Shown: positions 31,566-40,930, counted from the first letter of the stretch. The stretch: 64,000 nt of DNA from Micromonospora sp. WMMD980 (GCF_029626035.1 NZ_JARUBE010000003.1:2232001-2296000); one strand, 5' to 3'. Numbers and translations are program-made. Notes: generated by a model from the letters alone, not told the origin.

Positions 31566-34436
31566 TCAGGAGGCGTAGACCTCGAACTCGGAGAGCTGGC
31601 CGGCCGGCCAGCCGGTGTTGCCGGTGAAGGTCAGCCGCACGTAGCGGCGGTCGCCGGCGGGTAGCGCCACCGACACGCTGTTGCCGGACGCCGGGTCGAA
31701 CGCGTAGCCGGCCGCCGACTTGAGCGTGGTGAACGATGAGCCGTCGGTGGAGCCGAGCACGGTCACCGTCTGAGTGCGGGTCTGCCAGGCCGCCGACGGT
31801 GGCAGCTTGAGCACCACCCGCGCGACCCGGCGGGCGCTGCCCAGGTCGACGGTGACCGACTGCGGGAACGCATTGTTGGCGCTCTCCCAGTAGGTGGTCG
31901 CGTTGCCGTCGACGGTGTTGCCGGCGCCGTAGACGTCGGCGTGACTGGTCTCCGCGACCGGGCGGCCGGCGGCGAGGTTGCCGGTCGGCGGCGCGGTGGT
32001 CGGCGGCGGGGTGGTGGTGGGCGGTGGGGTGGTGGTGCCGTCGCCGTACACTTCCAGCTCACTGAGCTGGGCCGCCGGCCAGCCGGTGTTGCCGGTGACG
32101 GTGACCCGGACGTATCGGCGGGCGCCCGACGGCAGCGCGATCGACACGCTGTTGCCGGACCCGGGGTCGAACACCCGGCCCGCCGAGGCGGCGAGCGTCG
32201 AGAACGACGAGCCGTCGGTGGAGCCGAGTACGGAGAGCGTCTCGGTCCGGCGTTCCCAGCCGGCCGGAAGCTTCAGCACCACCCGGTCGACGGTGCGGGA
32301 CGCGCCGAGGTCGACGGTCAGCGACTGCGGGAACGCGTTGTTGGCGCTCTCCCAGTAGCTGGCCGCGTTGCCGTCGACCGCGTTGCCGGCCGCGTACACC
32401 TGGTTGACGCTGGTGGCGGTCGCCGGCCGACCCAGGGCCAGGTTCCCGCCGGCCGGCGGCGGGGTGGTCGGGGGCGGCGTGGTCGGCGGCGTGGTGGTCG
32501 GCGGGGTCGAGGTCGGCGGCGTGCTGGTGGGCGGCGGGCTGGACGGGCCGTTGCCCCACTGCGGCTGCGGCCACGGACCGCAGTACGGGGTGGCCGTGTA
32601 CCAGCCGGAGTTGCCGGCGCCCTGGGTGATCTGGAAGCCGCTGCCCACGCAGTTGTGCATCGGGTTGGCCTGGGCGATGTTGGTGGCCCGCACGTTCGTG
32701 AAGCTGACCTGGCTGGGCGCCTGCACCTGGAGCGCGTAGGTGCCGGCGCCGTCGATGCGGACGTTGCTGAACGAGATGCCGCTGGTCTGCCCCTCGATCC
32801 AGTGCAGCGCCGCGTAGGAGCTGTCCAGGATGTCGGTGTCGGTGACCCTGATGCTCGCGCCCTGGATCGGCTCGTTGAGCGCGGAGAACCAGATCGCCCC
32901 CACCCCGAAGTTCCAGTTGTAGTCGGAGTTGCCGTTACGGATCAACGTGTTGCGGGCGACCGTGATCGTGCCGGCCACCGCGGTCGGCCCGTTGACGCCG
33001 GGATAGCGGTTCGCCACATGGATGCCGCCGCCGTTGGTCACCGAGTCGGCGGTCACGTTGTCGGCGATGGTGATGTCGCGCCCGCCGTACGTGACCAGGT
33101 GGTTCGCCAGGATCGTCACGCCGATGGTGTTGTGGGTGAACGAGTTGCCGACGTTCGGCACGCTCTGCGCCCACATGGCCAGCGCGTCGTCGCCGGTGTT
33201 GCGGACGAACGTGTTGGTCACCGTGGAGTTGGTGACCCCCCAGTGGAAGTTCACCCCGTCGGCGGTCTGGTCCAGGATGCGGCTGTTGCGGATGGTGAAG
33301 TTGTCCATCGGGCCGTCCATCCAGGCGCCGACCTTGGTGTGCTGCAACCACAGGTTGTCCACCACCGAGGCGGTCATCGCGCCGCCGAGCGCGTTCACCT
33401 GGTCCTCGTCCACCCGCTCGCGGATGTCGCCGATGATGGCGAAGTCCCGCAGCGTCACGTTGCGGCTGGGCCCGCCGGCCTCGTGCGAGCGGATCCCGCC
33501 GGAGTAGCCGCCGCCCGGCACGTACTTGCCGTAGATGCCGGCGGCCCGCTTGCGGTCGGTGGGGTGCCGGCCGCCGAGCACCGAATACCACGGCCCGGCG
33601 CCGCGCAGCGTCACCCCGTCGACCACCACGTGGTCCCAGAGCGTGAACGTGCCGGACGGGATCCACACGGTCTTCCCCTGCGCCTTGCCGGCGTCCACCG
33701 CGGCCTGGAACCTCGCGGTGGAGTCGGTGGCGCCGGTCGGGTCCGCGCCGAAGTCGGTGACCACGTCCAGGACTCCGGACGGCTTGGCGATCGGCGCGCC
33801 GACCAGTTCGAAGTCGGCCAGGTCGATGGTGAACGTGGGCGACTGCGCGGTCGAGGAGACCTGGAGGCGGATCTTCGTGCCGGCCGGGTAGGTGGTGCCG
33901 AACATGGCCCGGGTCTCGTCGTAGAAGTGGTGCGGGTTGGTGTCGCCCGGGTTGTTGTTGAACGGGTAACCGCCGTAGTACCAGCCGTACCGGGAGGTGA
34001 CCGGAACGGCCTTGACCAGCGTGCCGTTCGCGCGCAGGTCGATGCTGGCGTCCCGGCCCGTGCCGGCGGCGCTGTCCGGCAGGCTGTAGCGGAACGTGAC
34101 GGCGTTCGCCGGGGCGGCGAGCGTGAACTCGACGTACTCCCCGACCGCGTCGAGGGTGACCGCCTCCCGGCCGGACGCCTCGGACGGCAGCGTGCCGTAG
34201 CGCCGGTCGGGGCCGATCTTCGTGCCGGTGTGCGCGACCTGCTCCGCCTCCTGCTCACGGAACGGCACGGTGGCGCCGCGGCCGGCGATGTCGAACGGGG
34301 ACAGGCCGGCGGCGTGCGCCGGGGTGGCGGTGGAGGTCAACGCCACGACGGTCAGTGTCGAGGCGGCGAGCGCGGCGGCGGCCAGGGCCGCCAGCCCGGT
34401 ACTGCGGTGGCGATGCGCGGTGCGGTGCTCGGCCAT
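31566..34436 (-). CDS. GH87-like alpha-1,3-glucanase with two C-terminal discoidin domains
   Basis: Secreted protein of 956 residues. After the signal peptide (about 1-42), the ancillary beta-sandwich (about 45-215, 'EAEQVAHTGTKIGPDRRYG', 'EASGREAVTL', 'HHFYDETRAMFG') leads into the catalytic beta-helix (about 225-640) with Asp416-Asp417 in 'NTGDDALAMW' and 'WMDGPMDNFTIRN'. Thr/Pro linkers separate two discoidin/CBM32-like domains (about 665-800 and 820-956). Compared with the 1428-residue neighbour, the binding domains are at the opposite end. It would cut alpha-1,3-glucan (mutan, nigeran, fungal wall) outside the cell. Mycodextranase is the alternative name for closely related enzymes. Confidence 0.82.
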   Translation of the reverse strand: MAEHRTAHRHRSTGLAALAAAALAASTLTVVALTSTATPAHAAGLSPFDIAGRGATVPFREQEAEQVAHTGTKIGPDRRYGTLPSEASGREAVTLDAVGEYVEFTLAAPANAVTFRYSLPDSAAGTGRDASIDLRANGTLVKAVPVTSRYGWYYGGYPFNNNPGDTNPHHFYDETRAMFGTTYPAGTKIRLQVSSTAQSPTFTIDLADFELVGAPIAKPSGVLDVVTDFGADPTGATDSTARFQAAVDAGKAQGKTVWIPSGTFTLWDHVVVDGVTLRGAGPWYSVLGGRHPTDRKRAAGIYGKYVPGGGYSGGIRSHEAGGPSRNVTLRDFAIIGDIRERVDEDQVNALGGAMTASVVDNLWLQHTKVGAWMDGPMDNFTIRNSRILDQTADGVNFHWGVTNSTVTNTFVRNTGDDALAMWAQSVPNVGNSFTHNTIGVTILANHLVTYGGRDITIADNVTADSVTNGGGIHVANRYPGVNGPTAVAGTITVARNTLIRNGNSDYNWNFGVGAIWFSALNEPIQGASIRVTDTDILDSSYAALHWIEGQTSGISFSNVRIDGAGTYALQVQAPSQVSFTNVRATNIAQANPMHNCVGSGFQITQGAGNSGWYTATPYCGPWPQPQWGNGPSSPPPTSTPPTSTPPTTTPPTTPPPTTPPPAGGNLALGRPATATSVNQVYAAGNAVDGNAASYWESANNAFPQSLTVDLGASRTVDRVVLKLPAGWERRTETLSVLGSTDGSSFSTLAASAGRVFDPGSGNSVSIALPSGARRYVRVTVTGNTGWPAAQLSELEVYGDGTTTPPPTTTPPPTTAPPTGNLAAGRPVAETSHADVYGAGNTVDGNATTYWESANNAFPQSVTVDLGSARRVARVVLKLPPSAAWQTRTQTVTVLGSTDGSSFTTLKSAAGYAFDPASGNSVSVALPAGDRRYVRLTFTGNTGWPAGQLSEFEVYAS

Positions 34437-34554
34437 GCGGGGTGTGCTCCCTTTCGTCGGTGGCCAGGTCCCCCGTTGCGGCGGTGCTCCTTGCTCCTTC
34501 CTCTCCTCCCCAGGTGCGGCGCGGTGGCGGCCGGGACGGGCCGCCGGTGTCGGT

Positions 34555-34596
34555 GCGGCGACGCCGGCGGCGGGACGGGGCCGCCGGCGTCGCCGC
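34555..34596 (-). terminator. hairpin after the GH13 gene
   Basis: Perfect 17-bp stem (34555-34571 with 34580-34596) and an 8-base loop, three bases beyond the GH13 stop at 34600. It closes the importer/GH13 transcript ahead of the GH87 genes. Confidence 0.85.
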
Positions 34597-34599
34597 GGT

Positions 34600-36237
34600 T
34601 CAGACCGATCGGGTACGCAGCCAGACCGCGGTGTCCGGTGGCAGTCGGTCGTCGTCGAGCGGCCCGCTGGTCAGCAGCAGTCCCTCGTGCGCGGGCAGCG
34701 GCACGGCCTCGTCGCCGAGGTTGACCAGGCAGGTGAAACCGGGCTCGCGGGCGAACGCGAGCACCCGTTGCGGCGCGGGCAGCCAGGTCAGCGCGCCGTC
34801 ACCGAGCGCGGGCTCGGCCCGGCGCAGCGCCAGCGCCGCCCGGTACAGCTCCAGCATCGAGTGCGGATCGCCGGTCTGGGCGCCGGCCGTGCGGTCCTTC
34901 CAGTCCGCCGGCTGCGGCAGCCACGGCGCGGCGGACGCGCCCTCGGGGCTGAACCCGAACGGCGGGTCGTCGCCCTGCCAGGGCAGCGGCACCCGGCACC
35001 CGTCGCGACCCGGGTCGACCCGCCCGGAGCGTTCCCACATGGGGTCCTGCCGCAGCTCGTACGGGATGTCCTCGACCTCCCAGAGCCCCAGTTCCTCGCC
35101 CTGGTAGACGTAGGCGGCGCCGGGCAGTGCCAGGGAGAGCAGCGCGGCGGCCCGGGCCCGGCGGGTGCCCAGCTCCAGGTCGGTGGGGATGCCCTCGCGC
35201 TTGGCGGCGAAGCTGAACGTGGTGTCCGCCCGGCCGTAGCGGGTGACGTGCCGGGTGACGTCGTGGTTGGACAGCACCCAGGTGGCCGGCGCGCCGACCG
35301 GGGCGTGCGCGGCCAGCGTGCCGTCGATGCTCTCCCGCAGCGCGGTGGCGTCCCAGGCGCAGCCGAGGAAGTCGAAGTTGAACGCGGCGTGCAACTCGTC
35401 CGGGCGCAGGTAGTGGGCGAACCGCTGCCGGTCCGGCAGCCACACCTCGCCGACCAGCGCCCGCTCGCCGGGGTAGCTGTCGGCGATCCGCCGCCAGGCG
35501 CGGTAGAGGTCGTGCACGCCGTCCTGGTCGCGGAACGGGTGCGGCCGGTCCGGGTGGACCTCGGGCAGCGTGCCGTCCTTGACCAGCAGGCCGGCCGAGT
35601 CGATGCGGATGCCGTCCACGCCCCGGTCGAACCAGAACCGCAGGATGTCCTCGAACTCGGCGCGGACCCGGGGGTGGTCCCAGTTGAAGTCGGGCTGCTG
35701 CGGGGCGAACAGGTGCAGGTACCAGTCGCCCGGGGTGCCGTCCGGGTCGGTGGTGCGGGTCCAGGTGGGCCCGCCGAACTCGCCGGTCCAGTCGGTGGGC
35801 GGGAGGTCGCCGCCGGGGCCGCGCCCGGCGCGGAACCAGAACAGCTCCCGTTCGGGCGCGTCCGGCCCGCCGGCCAGCGCCGCTTGGAACCACGGGTGCG
35901 CGTCCGAGCAGTGGTTGGGCACCACGTCGACGATGGTCCGGATGCCCAGCGCGTGCGCCTCGGTGATCAGCGCCTCCACCTCGGCGAGTGTGCCGAAGAC
36001 CGGGTCGATGTCGCGGTAGTCGGACACGTCGTAGCCGGCGTCGGCCATCGGCGACGGGTACCAGGGGCTGTACCAGATCGCGCCGACGCCGAGCGCGGCG
36101 AGGTGGTCCAGGCGGGACCGGATGCCGGCGACGTCGCCGATCCCGTCGCCGTTGCCGTCGGCGAAGCTGCGCGGGTAGACCTGGTAGATCACCGCTGAGC
36201 GCCACCACGGGCTGCTGTCGACGATGGACACGGGCAC
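34600..36237 (-). CDS. cytoplasmic GH13 alpha-glucosidase
   Basis: Retaining alpha-glucosidase of 545 residues, without signal peptide. The GH13 regions are present: DVVPNH (region I), GIRIDSAG with nucleophile Asp213 (II), VGEVWL with acid/base Glu264 (III) and SNHDVTRH with Asp326 (IV). The N-terminus 'WWRSAVIYQVYPRSF' and the small C-terminal beta-domain fit the oligo-1,6-glucosidase/maltase group (subfamilies 17, 23, 30). It lies 46 bp after the second permease gene. Together with the importer and GH87 enzymes it would hydrolyse imported alpha-gluco-oligosaccharides, perhaps nigero-oligosaccharides, to glucose. Linkage preference is not determinable from the sequence. Confidence 0.92.
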   Translation of the reverse strand: MPVSIVDSSPWWRSAVIYQVYPRSFADGNGDGIGDVAGIRSRLDHLAALGVGAIWYSPWYPSPMADAGYDVSDYRDIDPVFGTLAEVEALITEAHALGIRTIVDVVPNHCSDAHPWFQAALAGGPDAPERELFWFRAGRGPGGDLPPTDWTGEFGGPTWTRTTDPDGTPGDWYLHLFAPQQPDFNWDHPRVRAEFEDILRFWFDRGVDGIRIDSAGLLVKDGTLPEVHPDRPHPFRDQDGVHDLYRAWRRIADSYPGERALVGEVWLPDRQRFAHYLRPDELHAAFNFDFLGCAWDATALRESIDGTLAAHAPVGAPATWVLSNHDVTRHVTRYGRADTTFSFAAKREGIPTDLELGTRRARAAALLSLALPGAAYVYQGEELGLWEVEDIPYELRQDPMWERSGRVDPGRDGCRVPLPWQGDDPPFGFSPEGASAAPWLPQPADWKDRTAGAQTGDPHSMLELYRAALALRRAEPALGDGALTWLPAPQRVLAFAREPGFTCLVNLGDEAVPLPAHEGLLLTSGPLDDDRLPPDTAVWLRTRSV

Positions 36238-36283
36238 CTGCTTTCTGCGGGTCGGTTCTGATGCGGCGGGCGGCGGCGCCCGG

Positions 36284-37171
36284 TCAACCCTTGAGGCCGC
36301 CGGTGGTCAGGCCGGACATGATGTTCCGTTGGAAGATCAGGAACAGCACGACGGTGGGGATCGCGGCGATGACCGAGGCGGCGATCACCACGTTCATCGG
36401 GGTGCCGCCGGCGAAGGCGTAGATGCCGACGCTGACCGTCCGCGTCTCCGGTGACGGCATGACCAGCTTCGGCCAGAGGAAGTCCTTCCAGACCGCGGTC
36501 ACCGCGAAGATGGCGACCACGCCCAGGATCGGGCGGGACATCGGCAGCACGATCGACCAGAGCGTGCGCAGCGGCGAGGCGCCGTCCATCACCGCCGCCG
36601 ACATCAGGTCCTCCGGGATCGAGTCGAAGAACCGCTTGAGCAGGAAGATGTTGAACGCGTTGGCGACCAGCGGCAGCCAGATCGCGAACGGCGAGTCGAG
36701 CAGGTTGACGTGCACGATCGGCAGGTCGATAACGGTCACGTACTGCGGGACGATCAGCACCATGGCCGGGATCATCAGCGTCGCCAGCATCATGCCGAGG
36801 ATCAGCCCGCCCAGCACCGGGCGCAGCTTCGACAGCGCGTACGCGGCGGCGGTGTCGAACACCAACTGGAACAGCACCGCGCCGGTGGCGTAGTAGAACG
36901 TGTTGAACAGCAGCTTGGCCAGGGCGAGGTTGTTCCAGGCGTCGACGTAGTTCTGCGGCTGCGGGTCGCGCGGGAACAACGACGGCGGAGTCTGCGCGAT
37001 CTCCTGGCCGCTCTTGAGCGCGCCGGTGACCATCCAGTAGAGCGGGCCGAGGAAGACCAGCGTGAACGCCACCACGACGACGGCGAGCACGGTCCAGTAG
37101 AGGATCCGGCCGCGACCGCGCCGCAGTTGCGCCGGTGAGATGAGGGTACGGGTGGTGGAGTCGGCGGCCAT
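36284..37171 (-). CDS. ABC sugar permease, MalG type
   Basis: Inner-membrane permease of 295 residues with six hydrophobic helices. The EAA loop near the C-terminus ('EDLMSAAVMDGASPLRTLWS', then IVLPMSRP) contacts the ATPase. The N-terminal 28 residues are cytoplasmic and basic. The gene starts three bases after the MalF-type stop, so the two are translated together. Partner of the MalF-type permease and the lipoprotein binding protein. No ATPase gene is nearby; a shared MsiK-type ATPase elsewhere in the genome is expected. Confidence 0.92.
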   Translation of the reverse strand: MAADSTTRTLISPAQLRRGRGRILYWTVLAVVVVAFTLVFLGPLYWMVTGALKSGQEIAQTPPSLFPRDPQPQNYVDAWNNLALAKLLFNTFYYATGAVLFQLVFDTAAAYALSKLRPVLGGLILGMMLATLMIPAMVLIVPQYVTVIDLPIVHVNLLDSPFAIWLPLVANAFNIFLLKRFFDSIPEDLMSAAVMDGASPLRTLWSIVLPMSRPILGVVAIFAVTAVWKDFLWPKLVMPSPETRTVSVGIYAFAGGTPMNVVIAASVIAAIPTVVLFLIFQRNIMSGLTTGGLKG

Positions 37172-37174
37172 GTC

Positions 37175-38134
37175 CTAGTCCTGCCTCGCGGTCAGTCGCA
37201 CGTAGACGGCGGAGAACCCGGCCAGCACCACCAGCATGATCACGCCGAGCGCGGCGGCGCCGTTGAGGTCGTTCTGGAAGAAGCCGTGCTGGTAGATCAG
37301 GTAGGCCACCGAGGTCGCCGAGTCCTGCGTGCCGGCGCCGTTGGCGAGGATCAGCGGCTCGATGAAAAGCTGCATGGTGGCCACGATCTGGAGCATCGCC
37401 AGCAGCGCCAGGATCAGCCGGGTCTGCGGGATCGTCACGTTGACGATCCGCCGCCACACGCCCGCGCCGTCGATCTCGGCGGCCTCGTACAGCTCGCCGG
37501 GGATGTTCTGCAACGCGGCGAGATAGATCAGCACGGCGCCGCCCATGTTCATCCAGGTCGACGCCAGCACCATGGCCGGCATCGTCATGGTCGGTGACTG
37601 CATCCACTCCGACGTGGGCAGTCCGAGCGCGGTGAGCACCGCGTTGAACAGTCCCGCCTCGCTCGGGTCGTACGCGTAGAACTTGAACAGGAACAGCGCG
37701 GACGCCGGCGGCAGCATCACCGGCAGGTAGACCAGCACCCGCAGGTAACCCTTGGCGTGGCGCAGCTCGTTGAGCAGGATCGCCACGAAGAACGGCACGG
37801 CGTAGCCGAGCACGAGCGCCAGCCCGGTGAAGACGAACGTGTTCTTCCAGGCGGTCCAGAAGCTCGGATCGGCCATGATCCGGAGGTAGTTGTCCCAGCC
37901 GACCCAGGTGGTCTCGCCGCGCCGGGTGCGCTGGAAGCTCATCACCACGCCGCGGACCATCGGATACCAGGAGAAGACGGCGAAGCATGCGACCGCGCCG
38001 ATCAGGAACGTGTGCCCGGTGAGGTTGTCCCGTACCTTCCGGCCGAGCCCGGCCCGACGCGCGGCGACCTGCCGCGTCGGCGGTGCGGGACGGCCGGGCC
38101 GGCGGGTGGCACCCGGGGCGGTGGTGAGCGCCAA
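37175..38134 (-). CDS. ABC sugar permease, MalF type
   Basis: Permease of 319 residues with six membrane helices and the EAA loop 'ELYEAAEIDGAGVWRRIVNV'. The TTG at 38134 was chosen because AGGAG lies seven bases upstream; the in-frame GTG at 38182 would lie inside the intercistronic hairpin and add 16 Gly/Pro residues. It follows the binding-protein gene after a 57-bp gap containing that hairpin, and is followed three bases later by the MalG-type gene. Imports oligosaccharides delivered by the lipoprotein. Confidence 0.88.
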   Translation of the reverse strand: MALTTAPGATRRPGRPAPPTRQVAARRAGLGRKVRDNLTGHTFLIGAVACFAVFSWYPMVRGVVMSFQRTRRGETTWVGWDNYLRIMADPSFWTAWKNTFVFTGLALVLGYAVPFFVAILLNELRHAKGYLRVLVYLPVMLPPASALFLFKFYAYDPSEAGLFNAVLTALGLPTSEWMQSPTMTMPAMVLASTWMNMGGAVLIYLAALQNIPGELYEAAEIDGAGVWRRIVNVTIPQTRLILALLAMLQIVATMQLFIEPLILANGAGTQDSATSVAYLIYQHGFFQNDLNGAAALGVIMLVVLAGFSAVYVRLTARQD

Positions 38135-38152
38135 GGCGACTCCTGCGGTAGG

Positions 38153-38184
38153 GGGTGGGGGCCGGTCGGGGCCGGCCCCCACCC
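38153..38184 (-). terminator. intercistronic hairpin between binding protein and permeases
   Basis: A 13-bp stem (38153-38165 with 38172-38184) and a 6-base loop between the binding-protein stop (38192) and the permease TTG (38134). Such hairpins partly terminate transcription or protect the upstream mRNA, giving more binding protein than permease. Confidence 0.7.
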
Positions 38185-38191
38185 GGTCGGG

Positions 38192-39568
38192 TCAGCTTCC
38201 GGCGGCCAGGAGCTGGTTGACCTTGTCCTCGGCGGTCTTGAGCAGGCTGTCGATGTTCGCGTTCGGGTTGGTCAACACCCCGGACATCGCGGCGTCGAGC
38301 ACCGCGTAGATGGCCTGGGCGTTGCGCGGCTCACCCTTGATCGGCACCGGGTTTGCCTCGAAGACCGCGAAGTTCGTGGTGTCCACGTTGGCGTTGGCCT
38401 TGCGCAGGTCCAGTTCCTGCTTCTGCGCGTCGCTGCCGTTGGTGAACAGCAGCGGCTGGGGCAGGCCCACCGGGTAGTTCTGCGGCTTGGCCCGGGCGTA
38501 GTCGAACTGGCCCTTGCCCGGGGTGAGCTTCTGGTAGGCGATCCACTTCAGACCGGCCTTCACCTGCTCGGGCGACAGGCCCTTCTTGAAGAAGTAGCCC
38601 TCGCCGCCGCCGAGCGTCGCCTTCGCCGGCCCGTCCTGGCCGGGCAGCGGGCCCATCGCCCAGTCCTGGTACTTGCCCTGGAACTGCGTGACGATCGCCT
38701 GGGTGGCGTCGGGTGCGCCGATGAACATGCCGACCTTGCCGGCGCCGGCGTTGGTCAGCAGGTCCCCCCACTGCAGGAGCTGGCGGCTGCCCATGCTGTT
38801 GTCGCCGTAGCGCATGTCCTTGAGGTTCTGCAGGACCTGCTTGCCCGTCGGGTTGTTGAAGTCGGCCTTCTTGCCGTCGGCGCTGAGCACCTGGCCGCCC
38901 TGCGAGTAGAGCAGCGAGGTGAAGTGCCAGCCGCCGGTGTTGCCGGCGCTGTACTCGGAGTAGCCGGCGACACCGCCGCCGAGCGCGGAGATCTTCTTGG
39001 CCGCCGCGCGCACCTCGGCCCACGTCTTCGGCGGGTTCGCCGCGTCGAGCCCGGCGCGCTGGAACAGCGCCTTGTTGTAGACCAGGCCCATCGAGTAGTT
39101 CTTCACCGGCACGCCGTAGAGCTTGCCGCCGTCGGTGAAGACCTCCTTGAGCGCGGGGTCGACGCTGTCCCAGGTGGGGATGGTGTCCTTGCCGACGTGG
39201 TCGGTGATGTCCATCGCCTGACCGGAGTCCAGCACCTGCTGAAGGTCGGTCATGTAGCCGTAGAAGACGTCGGTGACGGTGCCGCCGGCGAGGCGGGCGG
39301 TGAAGTCCGGCGGGTTGTTGCACTGCTCGCCGACGCTGACGCTCTTGACCACGATGGTCGGGTTCTGCCGCTGGAACTCGGCGACATCGTCGTTCCAGTT
39401 CTTCAGCAGCTCCTTCTGCGCGCCGACCGGCTGGCAGTCGACCGTGATGGTGACCTTGCCGCCGGCGTCGGCGGAGTCGTCGCTCTTGGTGGAACACGCC
39501 GCGAGGCTGAGCCCGAGGCCGGCCGCGAGCGCCGCCGCCGCGACCTTCCGGTACTGCGGTACGGACAT
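38192..39568 (-). CDS. ABC sugar-binding lipoprotein
   Basis: Extracytoplasmic solute-binding protein of 458 residues. The lipobox is LAAC, with Cys25 as lipidation site, followed by STKSDDSAD. The body fits SBP family 1 (MalE/UgpB-like): 'TVTDVFYGYMTDLQQVLDSG', 'GKLYGVPVKNYSMGLVYNK', 'KTWAEVRAAAKK'. It starts the importer operon and has its own promoter with a possible operator. The gene context (GH87 enzymes, GH13) suggests alpha-1,3-linked gluco-oligosaccharides as ligand; this is inference. Confidence 0.92.
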   Translation of the reverse strand: MSVPQYRKVAAAALAAGLGLSLAACSTKSDDSADAGGKVTITVDCQPVGAQKELLKNWNDDVAEFQRQNPTIVVKSVSVGEQCNNPPDFTARLAGGTVTDVFYGYMTDLQQVLDSGQAMDITDHVGKDTIPTWDSVDPALKEVFTDGGKLYGVPVKNYSMGLVYNKALFQRAGLDAANPPKTWAEVRAAAKKISALGGGVAGYSEYSAGNTGGWHFTSLLYSQGGQVLSADGKKADFNNPTGKQVLQNLKDMRYGDNSMGSRQLLQWGDLLTNAGAGKVGMFIGAPDATQAIVTQFQGKYQDWAMGPLPGQDGPAKATLGGGEGYFFKKGLSPEQVKAGLKWIAYQKLTPGKGQFDYARAKPQNYPVGLPQPLLFTNGSDAQKQELDLRKANANVDTTNFAVFEANPVPIKGEPRNAQAIYAVLDAAMSGVLTNPNANIDSLLKTAEDKVNQLLAAGS

Positions 39569-39639
39569 CTGTCCATCCCTTCGGGAACGGGTTATCGAGG
39601 ACCTTCACTGATCTGCGGAGACCGCTGGTGAGTGGAGTC

Positions 39640-39679
39640 AATGTAGCGATGCCGACTCTTTACGGCAAGGTTTCAACCT
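39640..39679 (-). promoter_or_regulatory. promoter of the sugar importer operon
   Basis: On the minus strand TTGCCG (-35, 39663-39668) and TACATT (-10, 39640-39645) lie 17 bases apart. AGGTTTCAACCT (39668-39679; 5-bp arms AGGTT/AACCT) touches the -35. A TTGCAA core, the centre of the LacI-gene operator, is found further up at 39700-39705. Both are candidate repressor contacts. Confidence 0.55.
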
Positions 39680-39744
39680 GATGACGAAAGAACACGACTT
39701 TGCAACGGCTGATCGCGACGGCGGCCTCCCCCGGGCACAAAGAA

Positions 39745-39775
39745 GGGCCGCCGACGCGGAAGCGGTCGGCGGCCC
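39745..39775 (-). terminator. hairpin after the LacI-family gene
   Basis: 11-bp stem (39745-39755 with 39765-39775) and a 9-base loop, 15 bases after the regulator stop at 39791. It separates the regulator transcript from the importer promoter. Confidence 0.75.
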
Positions 39776-39790
39776 GGTGGGGCGGGAGGG

Positions 39791-40795
39791 TCAGGCGGCG
39801 CGGGGAGCGGGGGCGGTGGAGCCGCGTACCACCAGCTCGGGCTCGAAGAGCAGCTCGTCGTGGAGCACGCCGGCCCCCTCGATCTGGGTGACCAGCAGGT
39901 CGACCGCGGCCTGGCCCATCGTCTCGATCGGCTGCCGCACGGTGGTCAGCGGCGGGTCGGTGCAGGTCATGAACGCGGAGTCGTCGAAGCCCACCACCGA
40001 CACGTCGGCCGGCACCGCGCGGCCGAGCCGGCGGGCGGCCCGGATGGTGCCCAGCGCCAGCACGTCACTGGCGCAGACGATGCCCGTCACGCCGCGCTCG
40101 ATCAGTTTGGTGGCGGCGACCCGGGCGCCCTCCATCGAGAAGCTGGAGCGCTCGACGTAGCTGCGGTCCTCGCCCCAACCGGCGGCCCGGACCATGGCGT
40201 GCAGCTTGCGCCGCGACGGCACGTGGTCCTCCGGGCCGAGCACCATGCCGATCGTCTCGTGCCCGAGCGAGCGCAGGTGCCCGTACGCCTGCTCGACGGC
40301 GACCGCGTCGTCGGTGGACACCCGGGGGAAGCCCAACTCCTCGACGCCGGCGTTGACCAGCACGACCGGCAGGCCCCGGTCGATCAGGCGGCGGTAGTGC
40401 TCGTGCGACGCGTCGGCCAGCGCGTACGAGCCGCCGGCGAAGATGACGCCGCTGACCTGGTGGTCGAGCAGCATCTCCACGTAGCCGGACTCGGGCACGC
40501 CGCCGATGGTGCGGGCGCAGAGCGCCGGGGTGAAACCCCGTTGGGCGAGGGAGCCGGTGACCACCTCGGCCAGCGCCGGGAAGATCGGGTTCTGCAGCTC
40601 CGGCAGGACCAGGCCGACCAGCCGGGCGCGCTCCCCGCGCAGCTTCGTCGGGCGCTCGTAGCCGAGCACGTCGAGCGCCGTCAGCACCGCCGTGCGGGTC
40701 GCCTCGGACACCCCGCCCCGGCCGTTGAGCACCCGGCTCACTGTCGCTTCGCTGACGCCCGCCTTGCGGGCCACCTCGGTCAAGCGTTTCGTCAC
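39791..40795 (-). CDS. LacI-family repressor of the alpha-glucan locus
   Basis: Regulator of 334 residues. The N-terminal HTH and hinge (about 1-60, 'LTEVARKAGVSEATVSRVLN') are standard LacI, followed by a periplasmic-binding-like sensor domain ('RLVGLVLPELQNPIFPALAE', 'VSVVGFDDSAFMTCTDPPLTTVRQP'). The GTG at 40795 lies seven bases after a TACGAT -10, so the mRNA is probably leaderless. A perfect palindrome in its promoter suggests autoregulation. Its position between the importer operon and the third GH87 gene makes it the likely local repressor, relieved by an oligosaccharide. Confidence 0.92.
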   Translation of the reverse strand: MTKRLTEVARKAGVSEATVSRVLNGRGGVSEATRTAVLTALDVLGYERPTKLRGERARLVGLVLPELQNPIFPALAEVVTGSLAQRGFTPALCARTIGGVPESGYVEMLLDHQVSGVIFAGGSYALADASHEHYRRLIDRGLPVVLVNAGVEELGFPRVSTDDAVAVEQAYGHLRSLGHETIGMVLGPEDHVPSRRKLHAMVRAAGWGEDRSYVERSSFSMEGARVAATKLIERGVTGIVCASDVLALGTIRAARRLGRAVPADVSVVGFDDSAFMTCTDPPLTTVRQPIETMGQAAVDLLVTQIEGAGVLHDELLFEPELVVRGSTAPAPRAA

Positions 40796-40802
40796 GGCGG
40801 CA

Positions 40803-40832
40803 ATCGTACGTCAGATTCTTGCAAGAAATGAA
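40803..40832 (-). promoter_or_regulatory. LacI-type operator within the regulator promoter
   Basis: TTCTTGCAAGAA (40816-40827) is a perfect 12-bp palindrome with the central TTGCAA typical of LacI-family sites. On the minus strand it fills the 18-base spacer between a weak -35 (TTCATT, 40827-40832) and the -10 TACGAT (40803-40808). The divergent GH87 promoter starts about 70 bp away, so one repressor could reach both. Confidence 0.75.
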
Positions 40833-40900
40833 CAGCGGATCGGTCCGGATCTGGTCAGCCCGGCGCGCCGGATACTCGAAAGATCTGGGCATATTGATGC

Positions 40901-40930
40901 TTGAATGACGACAGAGTTCAGGAATAACAT
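40901..40930 (+). promoter_or_regulatory. promoter of the third GH87 gene
   Basis: TTGAAT (-35, 40901-40906) and TAACAT (-10, 40925-40930) with an 18-base spacer, about 40 bases before the ATG at 40970. No perfect palindrome lies within it. Confidence 0.5.
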
